This document shows positions 1-9,724 of a stretch of 64,000 nt of DNA, one piece after another. Source of the stretch: Liolophura sinensis. Lineage: Eukaryota > Mollusca > Polyplacophora > Chitonida > Chitonidae. Position 1 is the first letter of the stretch. Each line of letters opens with the position of its first letter. The stretch covers positions 18,431,976 to 18,495,975 of the forward strand of contig NC_088298.1 of NCBI RefSeq assembly GCF_032854445.1. The letters are read 5' to 3'. The notes below the pieces were generated by a model, which searched no databases, was not told the DNA's origin, and worked only from the letters and a program-made list of their open reading frames with translations. The position numbers and the translations under genes are program-made.

Positions 1-656
1 ACAAACTGGATGATCAACACCAAGATTGTCCTCCTGAAGCAAAACTGCACCTATAGCAACATCACTTGCATCAACTGCTAACTTAAAAGTTTTCTCAAAA
101 TTAAGTGCTGACAACACAGGCGAACTTTTAAGTATGGCTTTTATCTTATCAAAAGCAGTCTGGCACTTGTCTGACCAAGTAAACTTGCTGGACTTTTTCA
201 ACAGATGAGTCAATGGCTCACTAATAGTGGAAAAATTTGGACAGAATTTCCTGTAATATCCAGCCATACCCAAAAAGCGCTTAAGCTGCCTCTTGTTACA
301 GGGTACAGGAAGTGTAGAAATAGCACTGACTTTGGAGTCAATAGGCTTAACTTGACCTTGGCCGACAACATGACCCAAATATGTGACAGTGGCACAACAA
401 AATTCACTTTTTATAAGATTGACGGTAAGTTTAGCCTGACTAAGTCTCTTAAACAACTGGCGTATTCTGGAAATGTGCTGTTCCCAAGTGTCGGCGAAGA
501 TAATGACGTCATCTATGTAGACACGACACCCGTCCAAACTGGAAGTGACCTCATTCATCAGGCGTTGATACGTAGCTGGGCTATTCCTCATTCCAAATGG
601 CATTACCTTGTACTGAAAAAGTCCATCGGCCGTAGCAATCGCTGAAACTTCACGAA
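1..656 (-). pseudogene. Gypsy RT C-terminal half and start of RNase H
   Basis: An open minus-strand frame runs from 656 to the window edge without a stop. It shows TADGLFQYKVMPFGM, the RT catalytic motif VYIDDVIIFAD, the primer-grip/thumb region TYLGHVVGQG, then RRQLKRFLGMAGYYRKF-type connection sequence (here starting NKRQLKRFLGM), and the RNase H start LAVDASDVAIGAVLLQ. The upstream RT segment carrying motif A (the first catalytic Asp) is absent, because a foreign repeat sits at 657-1207. The piece is therefore a broken RT although its own frame is intact. Confidence 0.92.
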
Positions 657-1207
657 TGTTACGGTATTGAAAGCAGCAACAGAAAACAGACTCAGTGACT
701 CAATATTACAATGTAAACAATGCTTTATATATAAAATGAGACGTACAGTTTTACAGACAGTTCAACAACAACAACATAAAAAAAAACATACACATCAGTA
801 TTACCGGTCTTTAAAAGTTTCCAGTTCACCATTTCATCCCAAGGAACGTGTTCCAGGAGATCCAACGTAAAGACCATGGGATAAACACACAATTCACACA
901 AGTCACAAATTGTCCTAGTCAGGTACTTCGCTAGGTTTGCGAACGCGAACACAGTACACCGGTTACACAGAACTGGAACACTCAAGCCTTTGAATGACGA
1001 CACACCCGCAGAGCACAACACAGGGTAAATACAGGCATGGAGGTATAATCCACTTTAGAACAATCACAGCTCCCGCAGAAACTCACAAACGAGCCGTTCA
1101 GAGACGTAGCGTAATGTCACCTTGTGGCAGAACGAACTTCCTTTGCAAAACTGAAAACTTCAGTTTAGAGTCCTTGACGACCTTGTCGGTCAGGTGAGGT
1201 CAGCGTG
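657..1207. repeat. 551-bp dispersed repeat (LTR-like) replacing part of the Gypsy RT
   Basis: This block recurs at 38929-39470 (542 bp) with high identity and sharp borders. It begins TGTTACGGTATTG and ends GGTCAGCGTG on the plus strand. Read on the minus strand it ends CCGTAACA, like the 3' end of the LTR at 4929 (TCGTAACA), so a solo or partial LTR of another element is the best guess. It separates the RT residues SNWSS (1208 side) from EVSAIATADG (656 side). Roughly 65-70 RT residues expected between them are missing, so the event was not a clean insertion. No target-site duplication is obvious. It has no coding potential. Confidence 0.85.
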
Positions 1208-1653
1208 AACTCCAGTTACTGTGACTAGGCTCGATAAAGTCATTGTCTAACAGGTACTTAATCTCATTAGAGAGGTACTTAGCCTTCACTGGGTTTAACC
1301 TGTAAGGATGCTGTTTAATAGGTGAGGCATCACCAACATCAACATCGTGAAAGATGACATCAGTTCTTGATGGTACATCCGGAAACAAATGTGAAAACTC
1401 AAAAACAAGTTCAGACAGTTGCTGTTGCTGAATGGGTTCCAGATGTTGCAGTTTAGAATCAAGTTGTTTTAAGACATCTGAATTCTGAAGCTTTGAAGAA
1501 TTGAGCTTAGAATCAACCAACTGTTCGCCAAATATCATCTGTATTACAGCAACTCTGGTCAATGTCAGCAGCAACAACATTAACAGAATGTACAGCAGTG
1601 TTGTCAGTGTCACTTCTGTTTACATAGGGTTTCAGCATGTTAATATGACATAA
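1208..1653 (-). pseudogene. Gypsy RT N-terminal fragment
   Basis: Minus-strand reading gives the linker residues LCHINMLKPY just after the integrase stop. Further on come HLFPDVPSRTDVIFHDVDVG and PIKQHPYRLNP...DNDFIEPSHSNWSS, the standard start of a Gypsy RT fingers domain. A TAG codon at about 1656 separates it from the integrase frame, and a frameshift near 1530 splits the linker from the RT start. The fragment stops at the border of the 551-bp repeat. Confidence 0.9.
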
Positions 1654-2510
1654 CTAACTTGATTTGCGCCGATCAGGTGTTTTAACAACATAGTTAAGCT
1701 CACTCAGCTTTTTGTCAACAACATATGGACCAAAATATCTGACATCAAAGCATTTACCAGGTACAGGTAACAATACTAAGACTTTCTGACCAGGTTGAAA
1801 TGACCGAACAACAGATTTCTCATCATATCTACGTTTCATATTCTTCTGAGTACATTCAAGATTGGCTCTAGCCAATTCACATGCTCTGACAAGCTTAGCA
1901 CGAAAATCAGATACATAATCCAAAAGATTTACATTACTTGTGTCATCATTGAGAAACTGTTCCTTGTAAATTAACAAAGGTCCTCTAACAGTATGTCCAA
2001 ATACTAAATCAAATGGACTGAAACCCAATGATTCTTGTACTGACTCTCGAACAGCAAACATAAGAAATGGAATACGTTCATCCCACTCTTTCTCTGTATC
2101 ATAACAATAAGTCTTAATCATGTTCTTTAATGTTTGGTGAAATCTTTCAATTGCACCTTGACTTTCTTGGTGGTAGGCAGACGACTTGTATTGTTTAATG
2201 CCTAAATGGTACATAAATTGCTGAAAAATACCAGACATAAAGTTTGAACCTTGATCAGACTGTATGGATTTGGGTAAACCAAACAGAGTAAAAAACTTTG
2301 TTAAAGCTTTTACAACAGACTTGGTGTTTATATTCCTTAAAGGAACAGCTTCGGGAATTCTGGATGCTGTACACATAATAGTTAACACATACTGATTCCC
2401 AGACTTCGTCTTAGGTAGAGGGCCTACACAATCAATCAATATTTTGCTGAATGGCTCTTGAAAAGCTGGTACAGGCTCTAATGGTGCCTTAGGAATAGTC
2501 TGATTAGGCT
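1654..2510 (-). pseudogene. Gypsy integrase catalytic core and GPY/F-like C-terminus
   Basis: The 262-codon minus frame 2439-1654 carries a DDE integrase core: IDCVGPLPKTKSGNQYVLTI (first Asp), LPKSIQSDQGSNFMS (second Asp), and YHQESQGAIERFHQTLK (Glu). It then reads PFLMFAVRESVQESLGFSPF and, near the end, YFGPYVVDKKLSELNYVV, a GPY/F-type module. The frame continues upstream to about 2506 without a start, so the listed Met is internal. A frameshift near 2512 parts it from the zinc finger. The catalytic triad looks intact. Confidence 0.93.
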
Positions 2511-3244
2511 ACCTGGCATGTATGACATGATTTACAAAACTGGGTTACATCTGCCTTTAATCCTGGCCAAAAGAAGTGGTTCAGTATCCTGTAGTAGGTC
2601 TTGTTAACACCCAAGTGACCAGCTAATGGCATTTCATGTGCCATACGTAAAATTTCAGTTCGGTATGCCTTAGGTACAACAATCTGATGTTTAACAGCCC
2701 AGTCATCATCAACAGATACAACAGGTGGTCTCCATTTACGCATAAGTACATCAGATTTGACATAATAACTCACAGGTTCAGATGAAATAACACAATCATC
2801 GAGAGCTCTGTCAAACAAACATGAAATTTCCGGGTCTTTATGCTGTTCAGTTACAAGCTGATGTTTAGAAACATGTGATATGTCACTAGGTGTACAATGG
2901 TCTGATTCATCATTATCAATGCAGTCGCCTTGAGTAAACATTTGTGTAAGAAATGTATCTTGTAAGTCCGTTACTGTGTTTTTGCCGTTATCAGAAAGTT
3001 TGTTTGACATAGACCTCGTTACAGCACAAGAGGGATACAAATCTGGAATTTCTTTCTCAACAGGATCAACAGTTTGATTTAAACAAGGTTTATCAGTCAC
3101 AATAGGATTAACCATTACTTTGTCACCAGCAAGATCATTACCAAGTAGTAGATGAATTCTTTTAAAAGGCAAAGTAGGCCTAATGCCGACAGTAACAGGA
3201 CCCGAAATAATATCTGATGACAAGTAAGCTTTGTGAAGATTCAA
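2504..3244 (-). pseudogene. Gypsy protease C-terminus, linker and integrase HHCC zinc finger
   Basis: The frame starts with the end of the aspartic protease (RIHLLLGNDLAGDKV), passes through an acidic low-complexity linker, and ends with the integrase N-terminal zinc finger: H-x-H spacing in MAHEMPLAGHLGVNKTYYRI, then FFWPGLKADVTQFCKSCHTC with the paired cysteines. It is joined to the preceding protease segment by a frameshift near 3240 and to the integrase core by one near 2512. Because the finger directly follows the protease, with no RT between, the gene order is INT before RT. Confidence 0.9.
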
Positions 3245-4140
3245 ATTCAGCAGAGCTTACACCTCTAATTAATACATTTGATCCAGAATATGACTCATCA
3301 GAAAATGGCAAAACATCTTGTAACAATAAAGACTGAGAAGCTCCAGTATCTCTTAATACCCTGATCTTTGTATCACACGACATGTCACTTTTAAGTGAGA
3401 CTTTACCGTCACAAATAAATGGCTCAAAAACCTTCATAACATTATCCTGTGAATTCTGTGTACAATCTACTGGTGGAGTCTTAACATAATCAAATGCATC
3501 AACATTGTTCACTATATCAGACTTTTTAGCAGTAACACACAAACCAGTAGGCTTGGAGCCACCCTCCTGTTCTTGCCTTCTCTTTAAAGCATAACAATTT
3601 GATATGACATGGCCTGGCTTCCTACAAAAATTACATGTAACCCTGCTAAACTGTCTATCAGTAAATGTATGGTCAGACCTTCGTTGAGTAGTGTTCGAAT
3701 TAACAGGTCTTCTTTGATCACCTGATTTGTCAAAATTTTGAGCCTGTTTCGGTGGGCCTGAATTTGAGTCAAATGAACCGCTGGAAAAGGGTTGAGGCTT
3801 TCTAAATGTAGACGGCTTTTTCTGAAATGAAACCTTATGTGTAACAGTGTAAGTATCGGCCATAGTGGCTGCTGCTTCTAAAGTATCAGCCTCTTTGTCC
3901 TCAATGAAAGTTCTGACATCATCATTAATACACCTTTTAAAGTCTTCAATCAGAATGATCTGTTTCAACTTTTCATAATCATTACCTAGACTTTTAGCAT
4001 AACACCACCGCTCAAACAATTGTTCCTTCTGCCTATCAAATTCAATGTAAGTCTGATCTCTTTTCTCACAATTTCTAAATTTCTGCCGATAGGCCTCTGG
4101 CACAAGCTCATATCTTTTTCAGATAACATCTTTCACAAAA
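3235..4140 (-). pseudogene. Gypsy gag C-terminal part (SCAN-like), zinc knuckle and protease start
   Basis: The minus frame begins PEAYRQKFRNCEKRDQTYIE and continues with LFERWC, LIEDFKRCI and EAAATMADTYTVTHK. This helical pattern resembles the capsid C-terminal region related to the vertebrate SCAN domain, which is reported to derive from Gmr1-like Gypsy gag. A CX2CX4HX4C zinc knuckle follows (CNFCRKPGHVISNC, near 3640-3600). The aspartic protease active site is VLRDTGASQSLLL (near 3350). A TGA and frameshift near 4110 separate it from the N-terminal gag frame. Confidence 0.88.
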
Positions 4141-4810
4141 TCAATCTGCAGCCTGTTCTGCTGATAACTCTGTGTATATATCCATAGCTTTGCCAGTTAA
4201 CACACTCTGTAAAAGGGTAGTCCAAAACTTTTTAGGCCACTCTAAATTTTGAGCAATCTTCTCAAACTGTAGAAAATATTTATCTACATCAGTTTCACGA
4301 AATTGTGGCACCAATCTTATGTTTCTAGCGACGTCAAATTTTGGAGGCATATCAGAAAAACTTAAGCCAGACCTATCTCCTTCTAGTCTCCTCGCTTCAA
4401 TTTCGCTCTGAAGTCTCAATTTCTCTAATTCGAACACTCTTTCATTTTCTCTTTCTCTAAACAACCTTCCTTTTTCATTTTCTTTAAACAATCTTTCATC
4501 TTCCTTATCTTTAAACAATCTTTCATTTTCCTTAAACAATCTTTTTTCCCTTTCTTTCAGTTCTAACTCCTTCAGTCTTATTACAGTGGAATCATCGCCC
4601 TCAGGCCTGTACACATCTAATGCACTTTCATCAAACTCCTGTAATTCTACCAAACATTTAGCAATACTAAACTGCATATCTTTCTTACGTAAGGATCTTT
4701 TGATATTAAGATTCAGGCACTTGCTCAAAGCATACAAATCATTCTTATTTAACACATCAAAAGTCCTGATCTGGCGCTTCCATAAACTCGTCGGGCTTAA
4801 AATCCGACAT
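4141..4810 (-). pseudogene. Gypsy gag N-terminal region with coiled coil
   Basis: The likely real start is the ATG at 4810 (MSDFKPDEFMEAP), not the upstream Met of the longer frame, which would read through the primer binding site. A one-base frameshift near 4775 joins it to FDVLNKNDLYALSKCLNLN. It then has a strongly charged repeat region built on RLFKENE/RLFKDKE units (predicted coiled coil), followed by MPPKFDVARNIRLVPQFRET and WPKKFWTTLLQSVLTGKA, the capsid-like beginning. The order coiled coil then capsid is usual for this type of gag. Confidence 0.85.
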
Positions 4811-4908
4811 GATGAATAAAATCTGCTGGCAAAATTTACTACAAAGTCAAAGACTAAAAAAATGACACAACTTACACAAAATCCTTTCAATTCCAATTCA
4901 AATTCACT

Positions 4909-4926
4909 TCCCGGACAAGCCCCCAA
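4909..4926 (-). promoter_or_regulatory. Primer binding site, tRNA-Pro type
   Basis: Two bases after the LTR end (CGTAACA, ending at 4929 on the minus strand) lies TTGGGGGCTTGTCCGGGA. This matches the 3' end complement of tRNA-Pro as used by murine leukaemia type retroviruses, with one or two mismatches. Its placement immediately inside the LTR fixes the element's orientation and the LTR's 3' border. Confidence 0.8.
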
Positions 4927-5046
4927 TTTGTTACGACCCAAACTGTCTGTATTATAAAGAGATGGCTTGTTCGAAATACACGACAGTTTAGCCGCACAAA
5001 AAAATAACCAAAACCAGCAGATTTTATTTTACAACAGTTTATTAGC

Positions 5047-5142
5047 TTAACAAGAACAGATAATAAGACTTATACAAATACTAAAGTACTTAAGTTTAAC
5101 AAGAAAGGATAGCAGTATCTATACAAATACTAAAGTACTTAC
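5047..5142. repeat. 50-bp tandem duplication inside the LTR
   Basis: Two adjacent copies begin TAACAAGAA and each ends ATACAAATACTAAAGTACTTA (near 5071-5092 and 5120-5141). The first half has diverged slightly. It is an internal LTR duplication. Confidence 0.75.
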
Positions 5143-5493
5143 GGTGTCAAGTCCAAACGGACGCATATATTCCACAATATATATACCACACAGGCATAAA
5201 TGCTCAGAGGCAAATTCACAAGAGGGAAAATCCACAGTATAACTGAGTGTATGACGAAATATACACAAAATTCCACAGACAGGGTCCGTGTACTAATAAG
5301 CACTGTGTATACAAGAGCACAAATTAAACATACAAGTTCAGACTGAACAAGTGCTCGGTGGAGATAGGATATAACAAAGCCAGAGGCTATAGAGACACCA
5401 AAGTTCAGCACAAAAGGCCTACTAAAGTAATACACAGCAAAAGCGTCCAAACTCTCAATAATTCTCCTTTTTCCGTTCTCTGTTCTCCCCCGT

Positions 5494-5501
5494 CTTATAT
5501 A
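5494..5501 (-). promoter_or_regulatory. LTR TATA box
   Basis: TATATAAG on the minus strand, about 565 bases upstream of the LTR 3' end and followed by a G-rich stretch. It is a plausible core promoter for the Gypsy transcript. Confidence 0.5.
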
Positions 5502-5735
5502 GCCTGGTGGAATTGTCCAGAATAAGAAAATTCCTGAACACTTGATGTAAACAAACAGGAACCGAACTGAGCGCATTCTGGAATATTCTAAGGTAGAGGC
5601 AGACAGCACTCCCTGAACAGACAGCATATGTAAACAGTGGCAAGCTATATTTAGAAACTGACGGCAGTCGTGCACATAACATAAACACCAAGCACTCATT
5701 CACTCACTCAACGGGTAACTCAGAAATGCAGATAC

Positions 5736-5922
5736 TGCCACTAGCAATGCTGTCCAATTTTCACAATTTGGAATATCTGTACATCAGTAAATGACGTTAA
5801 GTACTGTGACGATGCAAGCTCTTAAGCGTGTATTTATCGTCAGTTCAACGTCACAATTCCATAACGTCATACACTGATGCGCAGATATTCCAAATTACGC
5901 AATTTGGACTAGTGGCGCCGTC
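5736..5922. mobile_element. Palindromic (foldback) MITE
   Basis: The left arm reads tgccactag...tttggaatatctg...catcagt...atgacgtta. The right arm is its near reverse complement (taacgtcat...actgatg...cagatattccaaa...ctagtggcg). The arms are about 60 bp with a centre of about 60 bp and no coding capacity. It lies directly outside the Gypsy LTR region. Confidence 0.7.
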
Positions 5923-7313
5923 ATCATTTTTTAGCCCCCCCCACCCGCCCTCTAAGTGGGAACAGTGTGATGTGGGATTGCGAAAAAAAAAAAATGCTGC
6001 CAATAATTTCCCTTTTTCAACCCCGCATAAATGTATTGCTGCGTATCCTTGCTATGTTTGAGTTTTGGCTTCCTTTCGTTTTTCCGGATGATGATGAGGC
6101 TTGCGCATGTTGCGGTGGACCACTTCAGGTTGCAACTAAACCGGGATGCGAGACAGTACAGCAATTTATCTAAACGTATATAAAGCATAGAATGGCATAC
6201 TGACTTTAGGCACAGTCGCGCAGTGTTAGTTATAAACATTTGGTAATAATACATGGCATTGTCAACAATCATTCACTGCAATGTATGACTGCCATTTGCT
6301 TTATTTGACTGCACAAGCAGGACAGGCACACTCGTCTAGAGCCTCAGTGATGTTTAACAGTCCCCGAGATTTGGACTTTTTCTGCCTGAAGATAGATTAC
6401 ACGTCGTAGGCAGTATTGGAAGGTACTTTCTCGTATGCAAAAGCCAGGGAAATACTCTCTTCAAACTGTGATTGGTCAAAACATGTGGACTCTTTTTTTC
6501 CACTTTTGGACTTTTCAGATTAACAAGTGAGCACAAATCTTTCACTTGTAACTTTCATTTTTTTCATTTTTGGTCATTTGAAAATCACCCTCTACATGCC
6601 TCTGCTAGTTGGGGAAAATCTTGATCTAAAGCCAGAAGGCCACGAGAAAAAAATTATCAATAACATTGATAGCTTTGAAAACATTGTTGTTAGATATATG
6701 TGAAATAGTGATATTTAACATGGTTAACAACATATTTTCCTTTCTTCGCCAATTTATTTGAGGAACTTTGAAGCTTAAAGGTATATTCTTGACCTGAAGA
6801 CCTGAAAGCCTGAAGGGAATATATAGTCTTTTCACTGCTTGGTAGGTCAGTATTTCGTTGGATCATTTTAGACACCAAAAGTCCGACCAGTATGATGCTG
6901 TATATGGAATGTCTTCATAAGTTTTCTGCATTGAAAAGAGGACTATGCCTGTAATTTAACACTGTTATTTGTTTAGTCTTTATTAAATTCAGCACAGAAG
7001 CATAAAAAAAACATTGATTGGAATCTTAGTTTTAGAACTGCTTATTTGCTATTTATTATATTATCCTGTCATTTATTATGTTGACTTTTACCTTCACTTT
7101 AAGATAACAACAATAGCCTCCCTGACAAGAGGAAAACGCATGGCAACTTTTATTAAATGTGCATCAAGTTTATGAATTAAGATACATGTAGGCCTATATT
7201 TAGATGGATTTACATGTACATGTAAACTGGTCCATTGACATGATACTTTCAAATTCATGAATATTTCCGCCTGACGATGCATACCATAACATGTACATGC
7301 ATAAGCATCAGAC
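5923..7313. other. No gene recognised
   Basis: AT-rich DNA with short random ORFs. One plus frame (5967-6173) contains FPDDDEACACCGGP but has no recognisable family and no clear splice context. No repeat structure was seen apart from the SINE that follows. Confidence 0.5.
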
Positions 7314-7430
7314 AGCCGGAGAGGAAGTCAGCATGAGCTGGGCTTGAACTCACAAGGGCCGTATTGGTGAGAGGCTCATTGGTCATTACGCTGGGCTAGC
7401 GCACTAACCGACTGAGCCACGGAGGCCCCC
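7314..7430 (-). mobile_element. tRNA-derived SINE head, minus orientation
   Basis: Minus strand starts GGGGGCCTCCGTGGCTCAGT, then a Pol III A box and a B-box-like 'tgagttcaagcccagctca'. It ends at the 'gactccctctccggc'-type junction. The 3' tail (protein-of-unknown-origin core and A/T tail) is absent, so this is a partial copy. Confidence 0.85.
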
Positions 7431-9572
7431 TAGTTTCATTCTAGGTAAGAAATACAATACATGTGTAGGATGTCCGCAGTATATTCTTACAAAACCATAT
7501 AAATTGCTATACATGTAAATAGTATACCTTATTTCCACTGTTCTAGTTACATAGACATGAAACTTTCATGTCCAATTTTTAAATGTAATTTGTATTTATT
7601 AGTAGTAACATGAATTCTCTGTTTTGTTTTTCAGCTTACTGCAAGCATCAGAAATGTCATGCCCTAAAAATATGTAAAATATTAAACCTATTAAAAAGTT
7701 TCTAAGCTACTGAGCTACAGTTACTTGGGGCAGATTAGAAATTGTTGAGTTAGAGAGGTCACTTTATAAAGAAATTTATATGAAAACATAAGTTACATTT
7801 TTTTATAGATAGTTATGCATTGATTGGTAGTAACAAGGAATTACTGCAGACAACCTGAACCAAACTATTTCTTGTATATAGAGCCCATAACAAATGTTGT
7901 GGCTGGGAGATCTAGGTTCAAGCCTGGGTGAAGACAAACAAAACACTAACAGTGGGAATTGCAGCTGCCCCGCTTGGCGCTCAGCAGTAGAGGTTAGAGC
8001 AACGACTGGTCGGCCCAGTATCAGTACATGTTTAATGTGACCGCACGAGGGGGCTTGTTTGTTGTTTTGCCAAGTCGTAATGGTGAGGCAACAACAGATA
8101 ATAGATGTGGTGTAAATCTGTCCTGCAGCATATGCAGCAAGGAGACAATGCTACCATGTGACTGGAATACTGTTCAGTTCGATGCTCATCTCTTTTTAAA
8201 AATGCTGGCATGTTAGCTGTTGTAAAGGGCTATGGTAGTACATCACATCCTGTGATTTATATCAACTGGTCTGGTGAAGAGATATTGTTTTGATGTTGCA
8301 TGGAGTTAGTGAAATAGGAATGGATGTTGTTTGAGAGAGTGACGCATTAAATTTAAGATTAACGATCTTAGGTTTTCTACGTCAGATGAGTAACATTCTG
8401 TCATTGCTTTTTTGTGATTTAATGAACATTTTATGGATCTAATCTTGTAGTGCCGTTATTCAAATGAATAGAAAGTCTGTTTTATTCATGTGCTGGTTGA
8501 AAATTTATGTGTACTGATTTGCTGTTATGAGATAAGAGAGTATGTGTTAAGCCGCCACTGTCTGACCTTAGGTAAAAACTAGTATAATTTAGATTCCGAC
8601 TGGTATTAAAATGCATTACATCTCAAACCATATATACCAGTCGTGTTGGTAATGTTTACATTTTTAAGTTGCGAAGCCACTGCCTCAATAATACAATAAT
8701 ATTGTATTAGTGTTCTTTAAAGTAGTCCTTTGCTTTTACAGACAGGCATTCACCATTATAGGGGTAGTTAAAAATGGTAATAAAATAATGACAGAATATA
8801 AGCTTAATGCATATTAGGAAGGTGCTGGAAACACTACCAGTTCACGCTTCCGTTGGCACAAGCTACAAAACTTTAATACATAGGTATACACAGGCCATGT
8901 TAAAATGGACCTCAACAGAGAAGAAACACAAAAATGGAACAATATAAAATGCAAGACCAGCCAAAACCATTTTCCAAACCAACTTTGATTATTTTTTTAC
9001 TATTATTTTCTGACGAGTTATAGTCATTTAAAACATTGTAAGGTAGGCTTTTATATCACCATTTAGTACCTTGGTCGCTACACAAGTTGTCTCTTTTGTG
9101 TTAATATCATTTGTATACCATTTTATTGTTTAAAAATGGAAGAAAATATTACGTACATTCACAAAACAACTATTACATACAAGAGTTAATCCGCTGTTTT
9201 AGCCCAAATATGTGTGATAGCTGTAAGTACCAATTGCTGATCCCAAAGGTCTACCATGTAATCTGACACTTTATACAGCTGTAACTTTATGTAAAAAAAA
9301 ATTGTTAAAAATAAATAAAAATCATTTAGAAAATGGTTTTGTCTTTCACTGGAGCATAATATGATATTTTTTCTCCTTTAAACAAATTTTCTAACTTAAT
9401 TTACAGGTCTGTTTGATACATGTATGTTTATAAATACTTATATATTTAGGTGTATGACATCTTACTAAATGCTGTACAAAATGAGTTACTTAATAGGTAA
9501 AAAACATTGAAGATGTTCTGTCTTTTTGGCCAATTATATGTAATGTTATGAACCTGTTCTCCTGATTCCTAG
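7431..9572. other. No gene recognised; weak SINE-like fragment at 7890-8030
   Basis: Non-coding AT-rich sequence leading to the SET exon. At 7890-8030 'ggctgggagatctagg' followed by 'ttcaagcctgggtgaa' resembles a tRNA B box of a second, older SINE type. Upstream exons of the SET gene may be here, but none could be identified. Confidence 0.45.
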
Positions 9573-9724
9573 GTTGTAGGGGTCTTTGCAAGTAAAGAGT
9601 TTTACAAAGGCGAGTTTGTAGCCCAGTATGTGGGGAAACAGATATCTAAAGAAGAAGGTGAAAGAAGAAATAAAACAAAATATAAAAAAGAGCTTCACAG
9701 TTATCTATGTTATATCTATCTCTG
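9573..9724 (+). CDS. SET-domain protein exon (KMT5A/SETD8-like), partial gene
   Basis: A 152-base exon lies between an AG acceptor (cctgattcctag) and a GTAAGT donor. It reads VVGVFASKEFYKGEFVAQYV then GKQISKEEGERRNK and ends LHSYLCYIYLW. This matches the N-terminal part of a SET lysine methyltransferase domain: the G-V-F-A strand, KGEFV, then the Y-x-G turn, closest in style to KMT5A-like proteins. Family knowledge predicts the S-adenosylmethionine and lysine pockets in later exons (the NHS and GEEL motifs), which were not found downstream. Either the remaining exons are diverged or lie in unrecognised sequence, or this is a relic. Upstream exons were not found either. Donor phase is 2. Confidence 0.72.

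Larger units (their letters stand above)
1..5735 (-). mobile_element. Degenerate Ty3/Gypsy LTR retrotransposon with INT before RT (Gmr1-like order)
   Basis: Read on the minus strand the order is LTR, primer binding site, gag, zinc knuckle, protease, integrase zinc finger, integrase core, GPY/F-like tail, RT N-terminus, a foreign 551-bp insert, then RT C-terminus and the start of RNase H, cut by the window start. Ordinary Gypsy elements have RT-RNase H before integrase; integrase first is the order described for Gmr1-like Gypsy elements. Frameshifts or stops lie near 4775, 4110, 3240, 2512, 1655 and 1530, so this copy is not autonomous. The 3' LTR lies outside the window and the upper LTR edge is approximate. 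Confidence 0.93.
4929..5735 (-). repeat. Gypsy 5' LTR (upper border approximate)
   Basis: The 3' border is firm: CGTAACA followed by the primer binding site. A TATA box lies at 5494-5501. The upper border cannot be set because the partner LTR is outside the window; a palindromic MITE begins at about 5736, so the LTR ends at or before it. AATAAA-like signals occur on the minus strand near 5040. ORFs here are chance. Confidence 0.65.

Noticed and set aside
205-645. Plus-strand 146-codon ORF
   Set aside because: Antisense shadow of the Gypsy RT frame on the minus strand.
4586-4819. Plus-strand ORF opposite gag
   Set aside because: Antisense shadow of the gag coiled-coil region.
7314-7430. Functional tRNA gene
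   Set aside because: The A and B boxes belong to the SINE head; the sequence cannot fold into a proper acceptor stem and repeats across the window.
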